DNA from: Streptomyces sp. XY006
Lineage (GTDB): Bacteria > Actinomycetota > Actinomycetes > Streptomycetales > Streptomycetaceae
NCBI RefSeq assembly: GCF_002237655.1
Contig: NZ_NOKT01000013.1
Coordinates: 62,001 to 126,000 of the forward strand
DNA: 64,000 nucleotides
Direction of reading: 5' to 3'
Shown here one piece after another: positions 49,949 to 58,457 of the stretch; position 1 is the stretch's first letter, and each line of letters starts with the position of its first letter. Position numbers and translations under genes: made by a program. The notes beneath the pieces were generated by a model that saw only the letters and a list, made by a program, of their open reading frames with translations, did no database searches and was not told where the DNA came from.

Positions 49949-51004
49949 ATGTTCCTGTCTGTGACGGGAGACGACGCGAACGGGGACGAGGGCACGAGGA
50001 CGGGCCGGCGGTCGATCGCTCTGCGGACCGCCGGCCTCACTCTGGCGGGACTGCTGGTGCTCGCCGCCGGTGCCGCGGGCTGGGCCTACTGGCACCTCAA
50101 CGACAACATCACCAGTGTCGACATCGACAACGCGCTGGGCGACAACCGCCCGCCGAAGCCGGTGACCACGCCCTCGCCCGAGGCGGCGGCCCCGCCCGGC
50201 GAGGCGCTCAACATCCTGGTGCTGGGCTCGGACTCGCGCAGCGGCGAGGAGAACCGCAGGCTCGGCGGCGGCGACAGCGGCGGCGCCCGCTCCGACACGG
50301 CGATGGTCGTCCACCTCGACGCCGGGCGGACCAGCGCGACGGTGGTGAGCATCCCGCGCGACACCCTGGTCACCCGCCCGTCCTGCCCGCGCTCCGACGG
50401 CGGTGCGACGGCGGTCTCCCGGTACGCGATGTTCAACAGCGCCTACGCGGTCGGCGGCCCGGTCTGCGCGGTGAAGACGGTCGAGTCGATGACCGGCGTC
50501 CGCATGGACCACTACATCGAGATCGACTTCTCCGGCTTCGCGCGGCTCGTCGACGCGCTCGGCGGGGTCACCGTCACCACGGACGAGGACATAGCCGACG
50601 ACGACAGCCATCTGCACCTGAAGGCCGGCACCCACCACCTGGACGGCACCCAGGCCCTGGGCCTGGCCCGCACCCGGCACGGCATCGGCGACGGCAGCGA
50701 CCTCGGCCGCATCGGTCTGCAGCAGAAACTGGTCAAGGCCCTGCTGGACCGCATCGCCGCCCAGGATCTGCTCACCGACCCGGCCGAGCTGTACCGGGTC
50801 GCGGACGCGGTGACCGCCGGCCTCACCACCGACACCGGCCTGGACTCGCTGAGCGAGCTCACCCGCCTCGGCCAGAGCCTGCAGCACCTGTCGTCGAGCC
50901 GGGTCCGGACGGTGATGATGCCGGTGGTGCGGGCGCCGTCCGACCCGAACCGGGTGGTGGCCGACGAGCCCGAGGCCCGCGAGCTGTGGGAGTCGCTGCG
51001 CTGA
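49949..51004 (+). CDS. LytR-CpsA-Psr family wall-polymer ligase
   Basis: 351 residues. Topology: short cytoplasmic N-terminus, one membrane segment (about 28-50), then an extracellular LCP domain. Such enzymes attach undecaprenyl-linked teichoic acids or other glycopolymers to peptidoglycan. Visible motifs: ILVLGSDSRSGEENR, RSDTAMVVHLDAGRTSATVV, SIPRDTLV (phosphate-binding Arg), YIEIDFSGFARLVDALGGVT and LARTRHGIGDGSDLGRIGLQ. Divergent proximity to AT-rich sequence upstream (49890-49945) suggests its own promoter. Confidence 0.94.
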   Translation: MFLSVTGDDANGDEGTRTGRRSIALRTAGLTLAGLLVLAAGAAGWAYWHLNDNITSVDIDNALGDNRPPKPVTTPSPEAAAPPGEALNILVLGSDSRSGEENRRLGGGDSGGARSDTAMVVHLDAGRTSATVVSIPRDTLVTRPSCPRSDGGATAVSRYAMFNSAYAVGGPVCAVKTVESMTGVRMDHYIEIDFSGFARLVDALGGVTVTTDEDIADDDSHLHLKAGTHHLDGTQALGLARTRHGIGDGSDLGRIGLQQKLVKALLDRIAAQDLLTDPAELYRVADAVTAGLTTDTGLDSLSELTRLGQSLQHLSSSRVRTVMMPVVRAPSDPNRVVADEPEARELWESLR

Positions 51005-51151
51005 CCTGTGCTGACCTGCGCTGACCTGCGCGGACACGGCCCGGAGGAAATTTCTCGGAGAAATCCGGTGAGGGTGTCGATCCGGCGGTCCCCCGTTCGA
51101 CGCAGGGGTGAGAGCGGGGAGAGGCCCCGCCCGACGCACCGAGGAGTCACC

Positions 51152-51508
51152 GTGCCGCGCTTTCTCACCCTGATCCGCATCGACGAGAAGAACGCCCCCG
51201 CCGAGGGCCCGAGCCCCGAGCTGCAGGAGCGGATGGGCAAACTCCTGGAGGAGATCACCAAGGCCGGGGTCATGCTCGACACCGCCGGGCTCACCCCGAC
51301 CTCCGACGGCACCCGGGTGACCTGGGAGGGCGGACGGCTGTCCGTCACCGACGGGCCGTTCACCGAGACCAAGGAGGTCATCGGGGGCTGCTCGATCAGC
51401 CAGTGCAAGGACAAGGCCGAGGCCATCGAGTGGACCAAGCGGTTCCTGTCGCTGCACGAGGAGTACTGGACGATCACCGCGGAGGTCCGGCAGATCGCCG
51501 AGGGCTGA
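51152..51508 (+). CDS. YCII (DGPF)-domain protein
   Basis: 118 residues from GTG at 51152, with GAGGAG 5 nt ahead. The family signature is TDGPFTETKEVIGG (about residues 68-81), preceded by the PRFLTLIRIDEKNAP start. Members are small ferredoxin-like proteins of unknown activity often located next to ECF42-type sigma factors, exactly as here: the sigma gene starts 48 nt downstream. The pair is probably a regulator with its target. Confidence 0.93.
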   Translation: MPRFLTLIRIDEKNAPAEGPSPELQERMGKLLEEITKAGVMLDTAGLTPTSDGTRVTWEGGRLSVTDGPFTETKEVIGGCSISQCKDKAEAIEWTKRFLSLHEEYWTITAEVRQIAEG

Positions 51509-51555
51509 CCGGCCCTGCTTGGCGGGGAGGTGCCCGGGGTGTCTGATGGTGGGTT

Positions 51556-52859
51556 GTGACACCGCAGCCCACCGCCGGGCCCGGCACCTCCCGGACCGCC
51601 CAGGCGATCGAGACCGTCTTCCGCATGGAGTCGCCCCGGGTCATCGCCGGCGTCACCCGGGTCGTCCGGGACGTCGGCATCGCCGAGGAGCTCGCGCAGG
51701 ACGCTCCCCCACTACCGAACGTGTGGGGGTGCCCCCTGTCGCCGCCCTGGAGCAGTGGCCGCGCGACGGCGTGCCCGACAACCCCGGCGCCTGGCTCATG
51801 GCCACCGCCCGGCACCGCGCCGTCGACCTGGTCCGCCGCCGGGAGAACTACGCGCGCAAGCTCGCGGAGATCGGCCGCGACCTGTCGGCCACCCCGCCCC
51901 CGGTGGAGCCCGCCGACCCCGACGACATCGACGACGACCTGCTCCGCCTGGTCTTCACCGCCTGCCACCCGGTGCTGTCCACCGAGGCGCGCACCGCCCT
52001 CACCCTGCGTCTGCTGGGCGGCCTGACCACGGCCGAGATCGCCCGCGCCTTCCTCGTCCCGGAGGCGACGGTGGCGCAGCGCATCGTCCGCGCCAAACGC
52101 ACCCTGGCGACGCGGAACATCGCCTTCGAGGTGCCCTACGGCCCCGACCGCGAGGCCCGTCTCGGCTCGGTCCTCGACGTCATCTACCTGATCTTCAACG
52201 AGGGGTACGCGGCCACGGCCGGCGACGACTGGCTCCGCCCGGGCCTGTGCGAGGACGCCCTGCGTCTGGCCCGGGTGCTCGGCGCGCTCATGCCGAAGGA
52301 GCCCGAGGTGCACGGCCTGGCCGCGCTCCTGGAGTTCCAGGCGTCCCGTACGGCGGCCCGGACGGGGCCCTCCGGCGAGCCGGTCCTCCTCAAGGACCAG
52401 AACCGCTCCCGCTGGAACCGCATGCTCATCGCCCGGGGCATCGACGCGCTGGGCCGGGCCGAGGCGGCCTCCACCGGCGGCCCGGGGCCGTACACCCTCC
52501 AGGCCGCCATCGCCGCCTGCCACGCGCTCGCCCACACCTACGCGGAGACGGACTGGTCCCGGATCGCCACCCTCTACGGACTGCTGGCCGCCCGCTCCCC
52601 GTCACCGGTCGTGGAGCTGAACCGCGCGGTGGCCGTCTCGATGGCCGCGGGCCCGGAGGCGGCCCTGCCCCTCGTCGACGCCCTGGCCGGCGATCCCGCC
52701 CTGCGCGACTACCACCTGCTGCCCAGCGTGCGCGGCGACCTGCTCGCCCGCCTCGGCCGTGCCGCCGAGGCCCGGGCGGAGTTCGAGCGGGCGGCGTCCC
52801 TGACCCGCAACGAACGGGAGCGGGAGCTGCTGCTGGGCCGGGCGGCCGAGCTGCCCTGA
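51556..52859 (+). pseudogene. ECF42-type sigma factor gene, frameshifted by a 32-nt insertion
   Basis: Start GTG at 51556. The first 50 residues (AQAIETVFRMESPRVIAGVT, GIAEELAQDA) are sigma region 2. At 51705-51736 a 32-nt palindromic insert changes the frame. Downstream (from 51737) another frame reads VAALEQWPRDGVPDNPGAWL ... RRRENYARKLAEIG, then region 4 (LGGLTTAEIARAFLVPEATV) and the long C-terminal helical domain. Deleting 32 nt yields one 423-residue protein, the usual ECF42 length. As sequenced it is unlikely to make the full protein, so the neighbouring YCII gene may be unregulated. Confidence 0.85.
51705..51736 (+). mobile_element. 32-nt GC-rich palindromic insertion
   Basis: CCCCCAC (51706-51712) pairs with GTGGGGG (51723-51729) around a 10-nt loop with CCGAAC, followed by TGCCCCC. 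It shares the TCCCCC start, CGAA centre and G-run/C-run end with the 41-nt insert at 29331-29371. It splits the Ala50 codon of the sigma gene. Confidence 0.7.
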
Positions 52860-52862
52860 ACG

Positions 52863-53036
52863 TCAGGCGGGGCGCCCGATCAGCATCGCCGGCGCTCCCG
52901 CGACCCGGGTGGGGAACACCGCCGCGGCGTCGGCCTTTGCGGCTTGGGCTCAGGCCGGGTGCCCGATCAGCATGGCCGGCGCTCCCGCGACCCGGGTGGG
53001 GAACACCGCCGCGGCGTCGGCCTTTGCGGCTTGGGC
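52863..53036 (-). repeat. Two extra 87-bp tandem copies of a gene 3' end
   Basis: Units 52863-52949 and 52950-53036 are near-identical to each other and to the last 87 bp of the methyltransferase gene (from 53037). Each is 29 codons in frame and ends with its own TGA, encoding a tail like VAGAPAMLIGHPA. They lie after the gene's true stop on its strand. Confidence 0.9.
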
Positions 53037-54197
53037 TCAGGCCGGGTGCCCGATCAGCATCGCCGGTGCTCCCGCGACCCGGGTCAGGAACACCGTCGCC
53101 GCGTGCGGTCCCTGCGGTTTGACCTTCCGGCGGAGCTCCTCCGGCTCGACCGCCGAGCCCCGCTTCTTCACCGTGAGTGTGCCGACCCCGCGCTCCCGCA
53201 ACAGCGCCTTGAGCTTCTTGACGTTGAAGGGCAGATGGTCGGTGATCTCGTAGGCGGTGGCGTACGGAGTCGGCCGCAGGGCGTCGGCGGTGACGTACGC
53301 GATGGTCGCGTCGAGCAGGCCGCCGCCGACCTGGTCGGCGACCTCCGCGACCAGGTGCGCGCGGATGACGGCGCCGTCGGGCTCGTAGAGGTACCGGCCG
53401 GGCGGGCGGACGCCGGGGTCGGGCAGCCCGCGGGAGAGCAGCGTGCGCGGGCCCGGCAGCAGGGTGGCCCGGACGGCGCCCGGCTCGGTGCCGAACCACA
53501 GCACCGCCTCCTTCACATCGCCGCCGTCGGAGATCCACTCGGCCTCGGCCTGCTCGGGAACCGCCTCGTGCGGGATGCCCGGGGCGATCTTCAGCGCGGC
53601 GCGCGGGGCCCGCAGGGCGGCCGACACGGCCCAGGACAGCGGCGGCGAATACGCCTCGGGGTCGAAGATCCGGCCCCGGCCGCCACGCCGCGCGGGGTCC
53701 ACGAAGACGGCGTCGAAGCCGCCCGTGTCCACCTCCGTGACGTCCGCCTCGCGCAGCTCGATCAGGTCCGCCAGCCCCAGCGCCTCGGCATTGGCCCGGG
53801 CCGCCGCGGCCGTCAGCGGGTCCCGGTCCACGGCCAGCACCCGGATCCCGGCCCGGGCCAGCGCGATCGCGTCACCGCCGATGCCGCAGCACAGGTCGGC
53901 CACCGAGGTCACGCCCCACTCGGCCATGCGCCCGGCCCGGTGGGCCGCCACGCTCGCCCGGGTCGACTGCTCCACCCCGTTCGGCGTGAAGAACATCCGC
54001 CCGGCGTCCTCGGCGCCGAACTTCACCGCCGCCCGCTGCCGCAGCCGTGCCTGCCCCAGTGCCGCCGACACCAGCTCGGCGGGGTGCTCGCGGCGCAGCC
54101 GGGTCGCGACGGCCAGCTCCCGCGCCGGGTCGGTGTCGCGCACCTCGTCGAGGAGGGCGCGGCCTTCGGGACTGAGGAGGAGGGCGAGGTCGTTCAC
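53037..54197 (-). CDS. Class I SAM-dependent methyltransferase (THUMP-like type)
   Basis: 386 residues from GTG at 54197 (MNDLALLLSPEGRALLDEVR); the upstream extension has no support. The SAM motif VADLCCGIGGDAIALARAGI (about residues 97-116) and acidic loop AVDRDPLTAAAARANAEAL are clear; DPARRGGRGRIFDPEAYSPP follows. The C-terminal quarter (from about 300) resembles a THUMP-like RNA-binding domain, which suggests RNA as substrate, but this is inference. The 3' end is duplicated twice downstream (52863-53036). It overlaps divergent gene 54317 only by position; both start within 120 nt. Confidence 0.88.
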   Translation of the reverse strand: MNDLALLLSPEGRALLDEVRDTDPARELAVATRLRREHPAELVSAALGQARLRQRAAVKFGAEDAGRMFFTPNGVEQSTRASVAAHRAGRMAEWGVTSVADLCCGIGGDAIALARAGIRVLAVDRDPLTAAAARANAEALGLADLIELREADVTEVDTGGFDAVFVDPARRGGRGRIFDPEAYSPPLSWAVSAALRAPRAALKIAPGIPHEAVPEQAEAEWISDGGDVKEAVLWFGTEPGAVRATLLPGPRTLLSRGLPDPGVRPPGRYLYEPDGAVIRAHLVAEVADQVGGGLLDATIAYVTADALRPTPYATAYEITDHLPFNVKKLKALLRERGVGTLTVKKRGSAVEPEELRRKVKPQGPHAATVFLTRVAGAPAMLIGHPA

Positions 54198-54316
54198 CCG
54201 GTCATTGTCGGCCACGGACGTCCGGGGGGAGTCGTGTGGGCCAGTCGGTGGACGCGGGCCGGCGGGCCGCTGTGTCGGGGCGGGTTCGCCGGGGCGGGCT
54301 GCGAGGATCCGGCACC

Positions 54317-55243
54317 ATGCGAGCAGTCGTACAAAATGACAAAAGCCGGGCCTCGGGCGGTGCACGGATCGGCCTGGCCGTGCTCGCCCTCGCCGCCATC
54401 GCCTCGGGCTGTGCGCAGGGCGGCGGCAGCGACCAGGTCACCCCGGCCGGCGGACAGCAGCCCCTCGACGCGCCGCCGGCCCGCGCGCTCGACTCCTACG
54501 CCTCCAAACTGCGCGCCGCGCACGCCGCCCGGGTCGCCGCCGCCCACCGCTGGGAGCTGAAGCGGGTCCCGCTGCCCGCGCCGCCGCCCCCCGAGCGCAA
54601 GCCCAGGATCAAGACCCGCAAGGGCTTCCAGGTGGCCGGACACCGGGCGTCGGACCTGCCGCCCGTCTTCACCCGGATCCCCACCCGCGACAAGGTCGTC
54701 TTCCTCACCATCGACGACGGCGCCGAGAAGGACCGCACATTCCTGCGGATGATGAGTGACCTGGACGTCCCCTACACCGCGTTCCTCAGCGGCTATCTGG
54801 TCAAGGACGACCCCCGCTACTTCAAGAAGATGCAGGCCAGGGGCGTGGTCCTGAACAACCACACCCTGTACCACCGGTACATGCCGGGCCTGTCCTACCG
54901 CGCGCAGAAGCGCGAGATCTGCGGCATGCAGCGATACATGCAGAAGCGCTTCGGCAAGCGCCCCACCCTCTTCCGCCCGCCCTACGGCAGCTACGACCGG
55001 GCGACCCTGCGCGCCGCCAAGGCCTGCGGCATCACCCACGTGCCGCTGTGGAACGAGGAGGTCTTCGTCGACCGCTGGGAGTACCGCGAGGCGGACCGCG
55101 CGCTGCGCCCGGGCGACATCGTCCTGACCCACTTCCGGGGCCCCGAGCAGTGGAAGGGCACGATGCCGGACATGATCCGCCGCTTCCTGAACAAGGTCAC
55201 GGCCGAGGGATACGCGGTGGGGCGGCTGGAGGACTACCTGTGA
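54317..55243 (+). CDS. Lipoprotein polysaccharide deacetylase
   Basis: 308 residues from the ATG at 54317. Lipobox-like AIASGC (Cys about 32) predicts a lipoprotein. A linker rich in Pro/Lys (residues 85-105) leads to a NodB domain: FLTIDDGAEKDR (Asp 133-134), NNHTLYHRY (His 182, 186, metal) and RPPYGSYDRATLRAAK. The metal triad is intact, so it is likely an active carbohydrate deacetylase on the cell wall or an exopolysaccharide. The next gene is a shorter paralogue that starts on its stop codon. Confidence 0.93.
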   Translation: MRAVVQNDKSRASGGARIGLAVLALAAIASGCAQGGGSDQVTPAGGQQPLDAPPARALDSYASKLRAAHAARVAAAHRWELKRVPLPAPPPPERKPRIKTRKGFQVAGHRASDLPPVFTRIPTRDKVVFLTIDDGAEKDRTFLRMMSDLDVPYTAFLSGYLVKDDPRYFKKMQARGVVLNNHTLYHRYMPGLSYRAQKREICGMQRYMQKRFGKRPTLFRPPYGSYDRATLRAAKACGITHVPLWNEEVFVDRWEYREADRALRPGDIVLTHFRGPEQWKGTMPDMIRRFLNKVTAEGYAVGRLEDYL

Positions 55244-55950
55244 GGCGGCCGGCCGCCGCCGCGCTCTGCGCGCTGCTGGCCCTGCTGGCCGGCTGCGCGC
55301 AGCCGGCCGGGGAGCGGCCGGGCACCTCCGACGGACGCGCCCGGGACCAGGCCCCCACGGCCCGCCGCCTGCCGCCCGTCGTCGACCACGTCCCCACCCG
55401 CGACCCGGTCGTCTTCCTCACCTACGACGACGGCGCCGAACGCGACCCCCGCTTCGTCGCCCTCGTCCGCGAACGGCGGCTGCCGGTCAGCATGTTCCTC
55501 ACCGACAGCGTCGTGGGGCCCGGCTACGGCCACTTCGCGCGGCTGCGCGCGGTCGGCGCCTCCCTGCAGAACCACACCCTCGACCACCCGGCCCTGCGCG
55601 GCCTGCCCTACGCGGGCCAGCGCGCCGAGATCTGCGGGCAGCAGCACAAGCTCCACGCCCGCTTCGGCATCCGCCCCCGCCTCTTCCGCCCGCCCTACGG
55701 CACCTACGACACCACGACCCTGCGCGCCGCCGCCGACTGCGGCATCGCGGCGGTCGTGCTGTGGCGGGCGTCCCTGGGCGCCGAAGGCGAGCTGACCTAC
55801 ACCCGGGGCGCGCCCGGGCTGCGCGCCGGCGACATCGTCTCGGTGCCGTCGGGGGACGCGTCCGCGACCCTGACGGAGCGGACGGTGCGATTGCTGCGCG
55901 AGATCGAGGGGAAGGGCCTGCGGGTGGGGCGGCTGGAGGACCACCTGTAG
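55240..55950 (+). CDS. Lipoprotein polysaccharide deacetylase, paralogue
   Basis: 236 residues from GTG overlapping the upstream stop (GTGA). A perfect lipobox LAGC (Cys 19) follows a short signal sequence. NodB motifs: FLTYDDGAERDP (Asp 63-64), NHTLDHPALR (His 112, 116), RPPYGTYDTTTLRAAADCGI. It lacks the N-terminal linker of the first gene and is about 70 residues shorter. The pair is an obvious tandem duplication with diverged linkers, probably with different substrates or positions. Confidence 0.93.
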   Translation: MRRPAAAALCALLALLAGCAQPAGERPGTSDGRARDQAPTARRLPPVVDHVPTRDPVVFLTYDDGAERDPRFVALVRERRLPVSMFLTDSVVGPGYGHFARLRAVGASLQNHTLDHPALRGLPYAGQRAEICGQQHKLHARFGIRPRLFRPPYGTYDTTTLRAAADCGIAAVVLWRASLGAEGELTYTRGAPGLRAGDIVSVPSGDASATLTERTVRLLREIEGKGLRVGRLEDHL

Positions 55951-56002
55951 GTCTGCGCGGGCCCCGCCGGGAGAAGTCGCCTGGCCGACGCGCCGTCGGC
56001 AA

Positions 56003-56029
56003 TTAGCAGTCCGCTTGACCGAGTGCTAA
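56003..56029. promoter_or_regulatory. CIRCE element 1 (HrcA operator)
   Basis: TTAGCAGTC (56003-56011), 9-nt spacer, GAGTGCTAA (56021-56029), one mismatch from the TTAGCACTC-N9-GAGTGCTAA consensus. The -35 TTGACC lies in its spacer, so HrcA would block promoter access. Confidence 0.9.
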
Positions 56030-56044
56030 TCACGGTCATAGTCT
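56015..56044 (+). promoter_or_regulatory. groES promoter
   Basis: TTGACC at 56015-56020, 18-nt spacer, TAGTCT at 56039-56044. The -35 sits inside CIRCE 1 and the second CIRCE lies just after the -10. Confidence 0.75.
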
Positions 56045-56050
56045 CGGCTC

Positions 56051-56075
56051 TGGCACTCGACACAGGAGAGTGCCA
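56051..56075. promoter_or_regulatory. CIRCE element 2 (HrcA operator)
   Basis: TGGCACTC (56051-56058), 9-nt spacer, GAGTGCCA (56068-56075), a perfect inverted repeat and a CIRCE variant (G/C outer base). It overlaps the expected transcription start. Confidence 0.9.
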
Positions 56076-56175
56076 ACACAGCGACGGGCAGGTCCGGCAC
56101 CCGCGACGACGGATCCACCTGGTCGCCACCTCAGACAGTTAACCCCGTGAGATCTCCGAAGGGGGAGGTCGGATC

Positions 56176-56484
56176 GTGACGACCACCAGCTCCAAGGTTG
56201 CCATCAAGCCGCTCGAGGACCGCATCGTGGTCCAGCCGCTCGACGCCGAGCAGACCACCGCCTCTGGCCTGGTCATCCCGGACACCGCCAAGGAGAAGCC
56301 CCAGGAGGGCGTCGTCCTGGCCGTGGGCCCGGGCCGCTTCGAGGACGGCAACCGTCTTCCGCTCGACGTCTCCGTCGGCGACGTCGTGCTCTACAGCAAG
56401 TACGGCGGCACCGAGGTGAAGTACAACGGCGAGGAGTACCTCGTCCTCTCGGCCCGCGACGTGCTCGCGATCATCGAGAAGTAG
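56176..56484 (+). CDS. groS: Co-chaperonin GroES
   Basis: 102 residues from GTG. GroES caps GroEL1 during protein folding. The family start KVAIKPLEDRIVVQPLDAEQ and the mobile loop TTASGLVIPDTAKEKPQEGV are intact, with the C-terminal LVLSARDVLAIIEK. A ribosome site GGGGAGG lies just before the start. groL follows after 116 nt that contain a long stem-loop. Regulated by the two CIRCE elements. Confidence 0.98.
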   Translation: MTTTSSKVAIKPLEDRIVVQPLDAEQTTASGLVIPDTAKEKPQEGVVLAVGPGRFEDGNRLPLDVSVGDVVLYSKYGGTEVKYNGEEYLVLSARDVLAIIEK

Positions 56485-56507
56485 TTCACCCGAAGCACCT
56501 TGCTTTG

Positions 56508-56562
56508 AACTGCGCCCCTGGCCCCCGCGATCGCCAATAAGCCGGGCGCCCGGGGCGCAGTT
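56508..56562 (+). other. Stem-loop between groES and groEL
   Basis: AACTGCGCCCC (56508-56518) pairs with GGGGCGCAGTT (56552-56562), 11 perfect bp with a 33-nt loop. It may partly terminate or process the message, separating groES and groEL levels. Confidence 0.6.
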
Positions 56563-56600
56563 GCCGTTATCCCAGATTCCGGAAGAGGGCTCACGCTCCC

Positions 56601-58226
56601 ATGGCGAAGATCCTGAAGTTCGACGAGGACGCCCGTCGCGCCCTCGAGCGCGGCGTCAACAAGCTTGCCGACACGGTCAAGGTGACGATCGGCCCCAAGG
56701 GCCGCAACGTCGTCATCGACAAGAAGTTCGGCGCCCCCACCATCACCAACGACGGTGTCACGATCGCCCGCGAGGTCGAGATCGAGGACCCGTACGAGAA
56801 CCTCGGTGCCCAGCTGGTCAAGGAGGTGGCGACCAAGACCAACGACATCGCGGGTGACGGTACGACCACCGCGACCGTGCTCGCCCAGGCGCTCGTGCGC
56901 GAGGGCCTGAAGAACGTCGCCGCGGGTGCCTCCCCGGCCGCCCTGAAGAAGGGCATCGACGCCGCCGTCAAGGCCGTCTCGGACGACCTGCTCGCCTCGG
57001 CCCGCCCGATCGACGAGAAGTCCGACATCGCCGCCGTCGCCGCGCTGTCCGCCCAGGACCAGCAGGTCGGCGAGCTCATCGCCGAGGCGATGGACAAGGT
57101 CGGCAAGGACGGTGTCATCACCGTCGAGGAGTCCAACACCTTCGGTCTGGAGCTGGACTTCACCGAGGGCATGGCCTTCGACAAGGGCTACCTGTCGCCG
57201 TACTTCGTGACGGACCAGGAGCGCATGGAAGCCGTCCTGGACGACCCCTACATCCTCATCACGCAGGGCAAGATCTCCGCCATCGCGGACCTCCTGCCGC
57301 TGCTGGAGAAGGTCATCCAGGCCAACGCCTCCAAGCCGCTGCTGATCATCGCCGAGGACGTCGAGGGCGAGGCCCTGTCGACCCTGGTCGTGAACAAGAT
57401 CCGCGGCACCTTCAACGCCGTCGCCGTGAAGGCCCCCGGCTTCGGCGACCGCCGCAAGGCGATGCTGCAGGACATGGCCGTCCTCACCGGCGCCACGGTC
57501 GTCTCCGAGGAGGTCGGCCTCAAGCTCGACCAGGTCGGCCTGGACGTCCTCGGCTCCGCCCGCCGCGTCACCGTCACCAAGGACGACACCACCATCGTCG
57601 ACGGCGCCGGCAGCAAGGACGACGTGCAGGGCCGCGTCGCCCAGATCAAGGCCGAGATCGAGACCACGGACTCCGACTGGGACCGCGAGAAGCTCCAGGA
57701 GCGCCTCGCGAAGCTGGCCGGCGGCGTGTGCGTCATCCGCGTGGGTGCCGCCACCGAGGTCGAGCTGAAGGAGCGCAAGCACCGTCTGGAGGACGCCATC
57801 TCCGCGACCCGCGCCGCGGTCGAGGAGGGCATCGTCTCCGGTGGTGGCTCCGCCCTGGTCCACGCCGTCAAGGTCCTCGAGGGCAACCTCGACAAGACCG
57901 GCGACGAGGCCACCGGTGTCTCCGTGGTCCGCAAGGCCGCCGTCGAGCCGCTGCGCTGGATCGCCGAGAACGCCGGCCTGGAGGGCTACGTCATCGTCTC
58001 CAAGGTGGCCGAGCTCGACAAGGGCAGCGGCTACAACGCCGCCACCGGCGAGTACGGCGACCTGATCAAGGCCGGCGTCATCGACCCGGTCAAGGTCACC
58101 CGCTCCGCCCTGGAGAACGCCGCCTCCATCGCCTCCCTCCTGCTCACGACCGAGACCCTGGTCGTCGAGAAGAAGGAAGAGGAGGAGCCGGCCGCCGCGG
58201 GCCACGGCCACGGCCACGCCCACTGA
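56601..58226 (+). CDS. groL: Chaperonin GroEL1, His-rich tail
   Basis: 541 residues (MAKILKFDEDARRALERGVN). GroEL folds client proteins inside a double ring with ATP. Signature GDGTTTATVLAQALVREGLK (about residue 85-104), apical and equatorial domains complete. The tail is Gly/His-rich (GHGHGHAH), not the GGM repeats of E. coli; this marks the GroEL1 type, and most Streptomyces have a second groEL elsewhere. It is the second gene of the CIRCE-controlled operon. Confidence 0.98.
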   Translation: MAKILKFDEDARRALERGVNKLADTVKVTIGPKGRNVVIDKKFGAPTITNDGVTIAREVEIEDPYENLGAQLVKEVATKTNDIAGDGTTTATVLAQALVREGLKNVAAGASPAALKKGIDAAVKAVSDDLLASARPIDEKSDIAAVAALSAQDQQVGELIAEAMDKVGKDGVITVEESNTFGLELDFTEGMAFDKGYLSPYFVTDQERMEAVLDDPYILITQGKISAIADLLPLLEKVIQANASKPLLIIAEDVEGEALSTLVVNKIRGTFNAVAVKAPGFGDRRKAMLQDMAVLTGATVVSEEVGLKLDQVGLDVLGSARRVTVTKDDTTIVDGAGSKDDVQGRVAQIKAEIETTDSDWDREKLQERLAKLAGGVCVIRVGAATEVELKERKHRLEDAISATRAAVEEGIVSGGGSALVHAVKVLEGNLDKTGDEATGVSVVRKAAVEPLRWIAENAGLEGYVIVSKVAELDKGSGYNAATGEYGDLIKAGVIDPVKVTRSALENAASIASLLLTTETLVVEKKEEEEPAAAGHGHGHAH

Positions 58227-58234
58227 GGCGGAAC

Positions 58235-58305
58235 GGCTGAGGCATGACGGCTGAGGGCTGCATGCCGATGGCTGATGCCTGAGGACTGATGTCCGAGGGC
58301 TGACG
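58235..58305 (+). repeat. Imperfect direct repeats after groEL
   Basis: Several copies of GGCTGAgG/GGCTGATGcC type (for example GGCTGAGGCATGAC, GGCTGAGGGCTGC) at irregular spacing. No coding potential. Confidence 0.4.
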
Positions 58306-58332
58306 GCGTCGATCCGCCCGAGCCCGAGCCGA

Positions 58333-58374
58333 GCGAAGGCCCGGCACCCCGGAACAGGGGTGCCGGGCCTTCGC
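58333..58374 (+). terminator. Terminator of groES-groEL
   Basis: Perfect 18-bp stem, left arm 58333-58350, GGAACA loop, right arm 58357-58374, with the core GCCCGGCACCCC/GGGGTGCCGGGC. Confidence 0.8.
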
Positions 58375-58457
58375 CGTGCCGCCCCTCCCGGACCGGGAAC
58401 CGAGCCGGGGCCGGAAACGGTCTACCAGCACAGCAGCCGGATCATCAGGGGGCAGGA

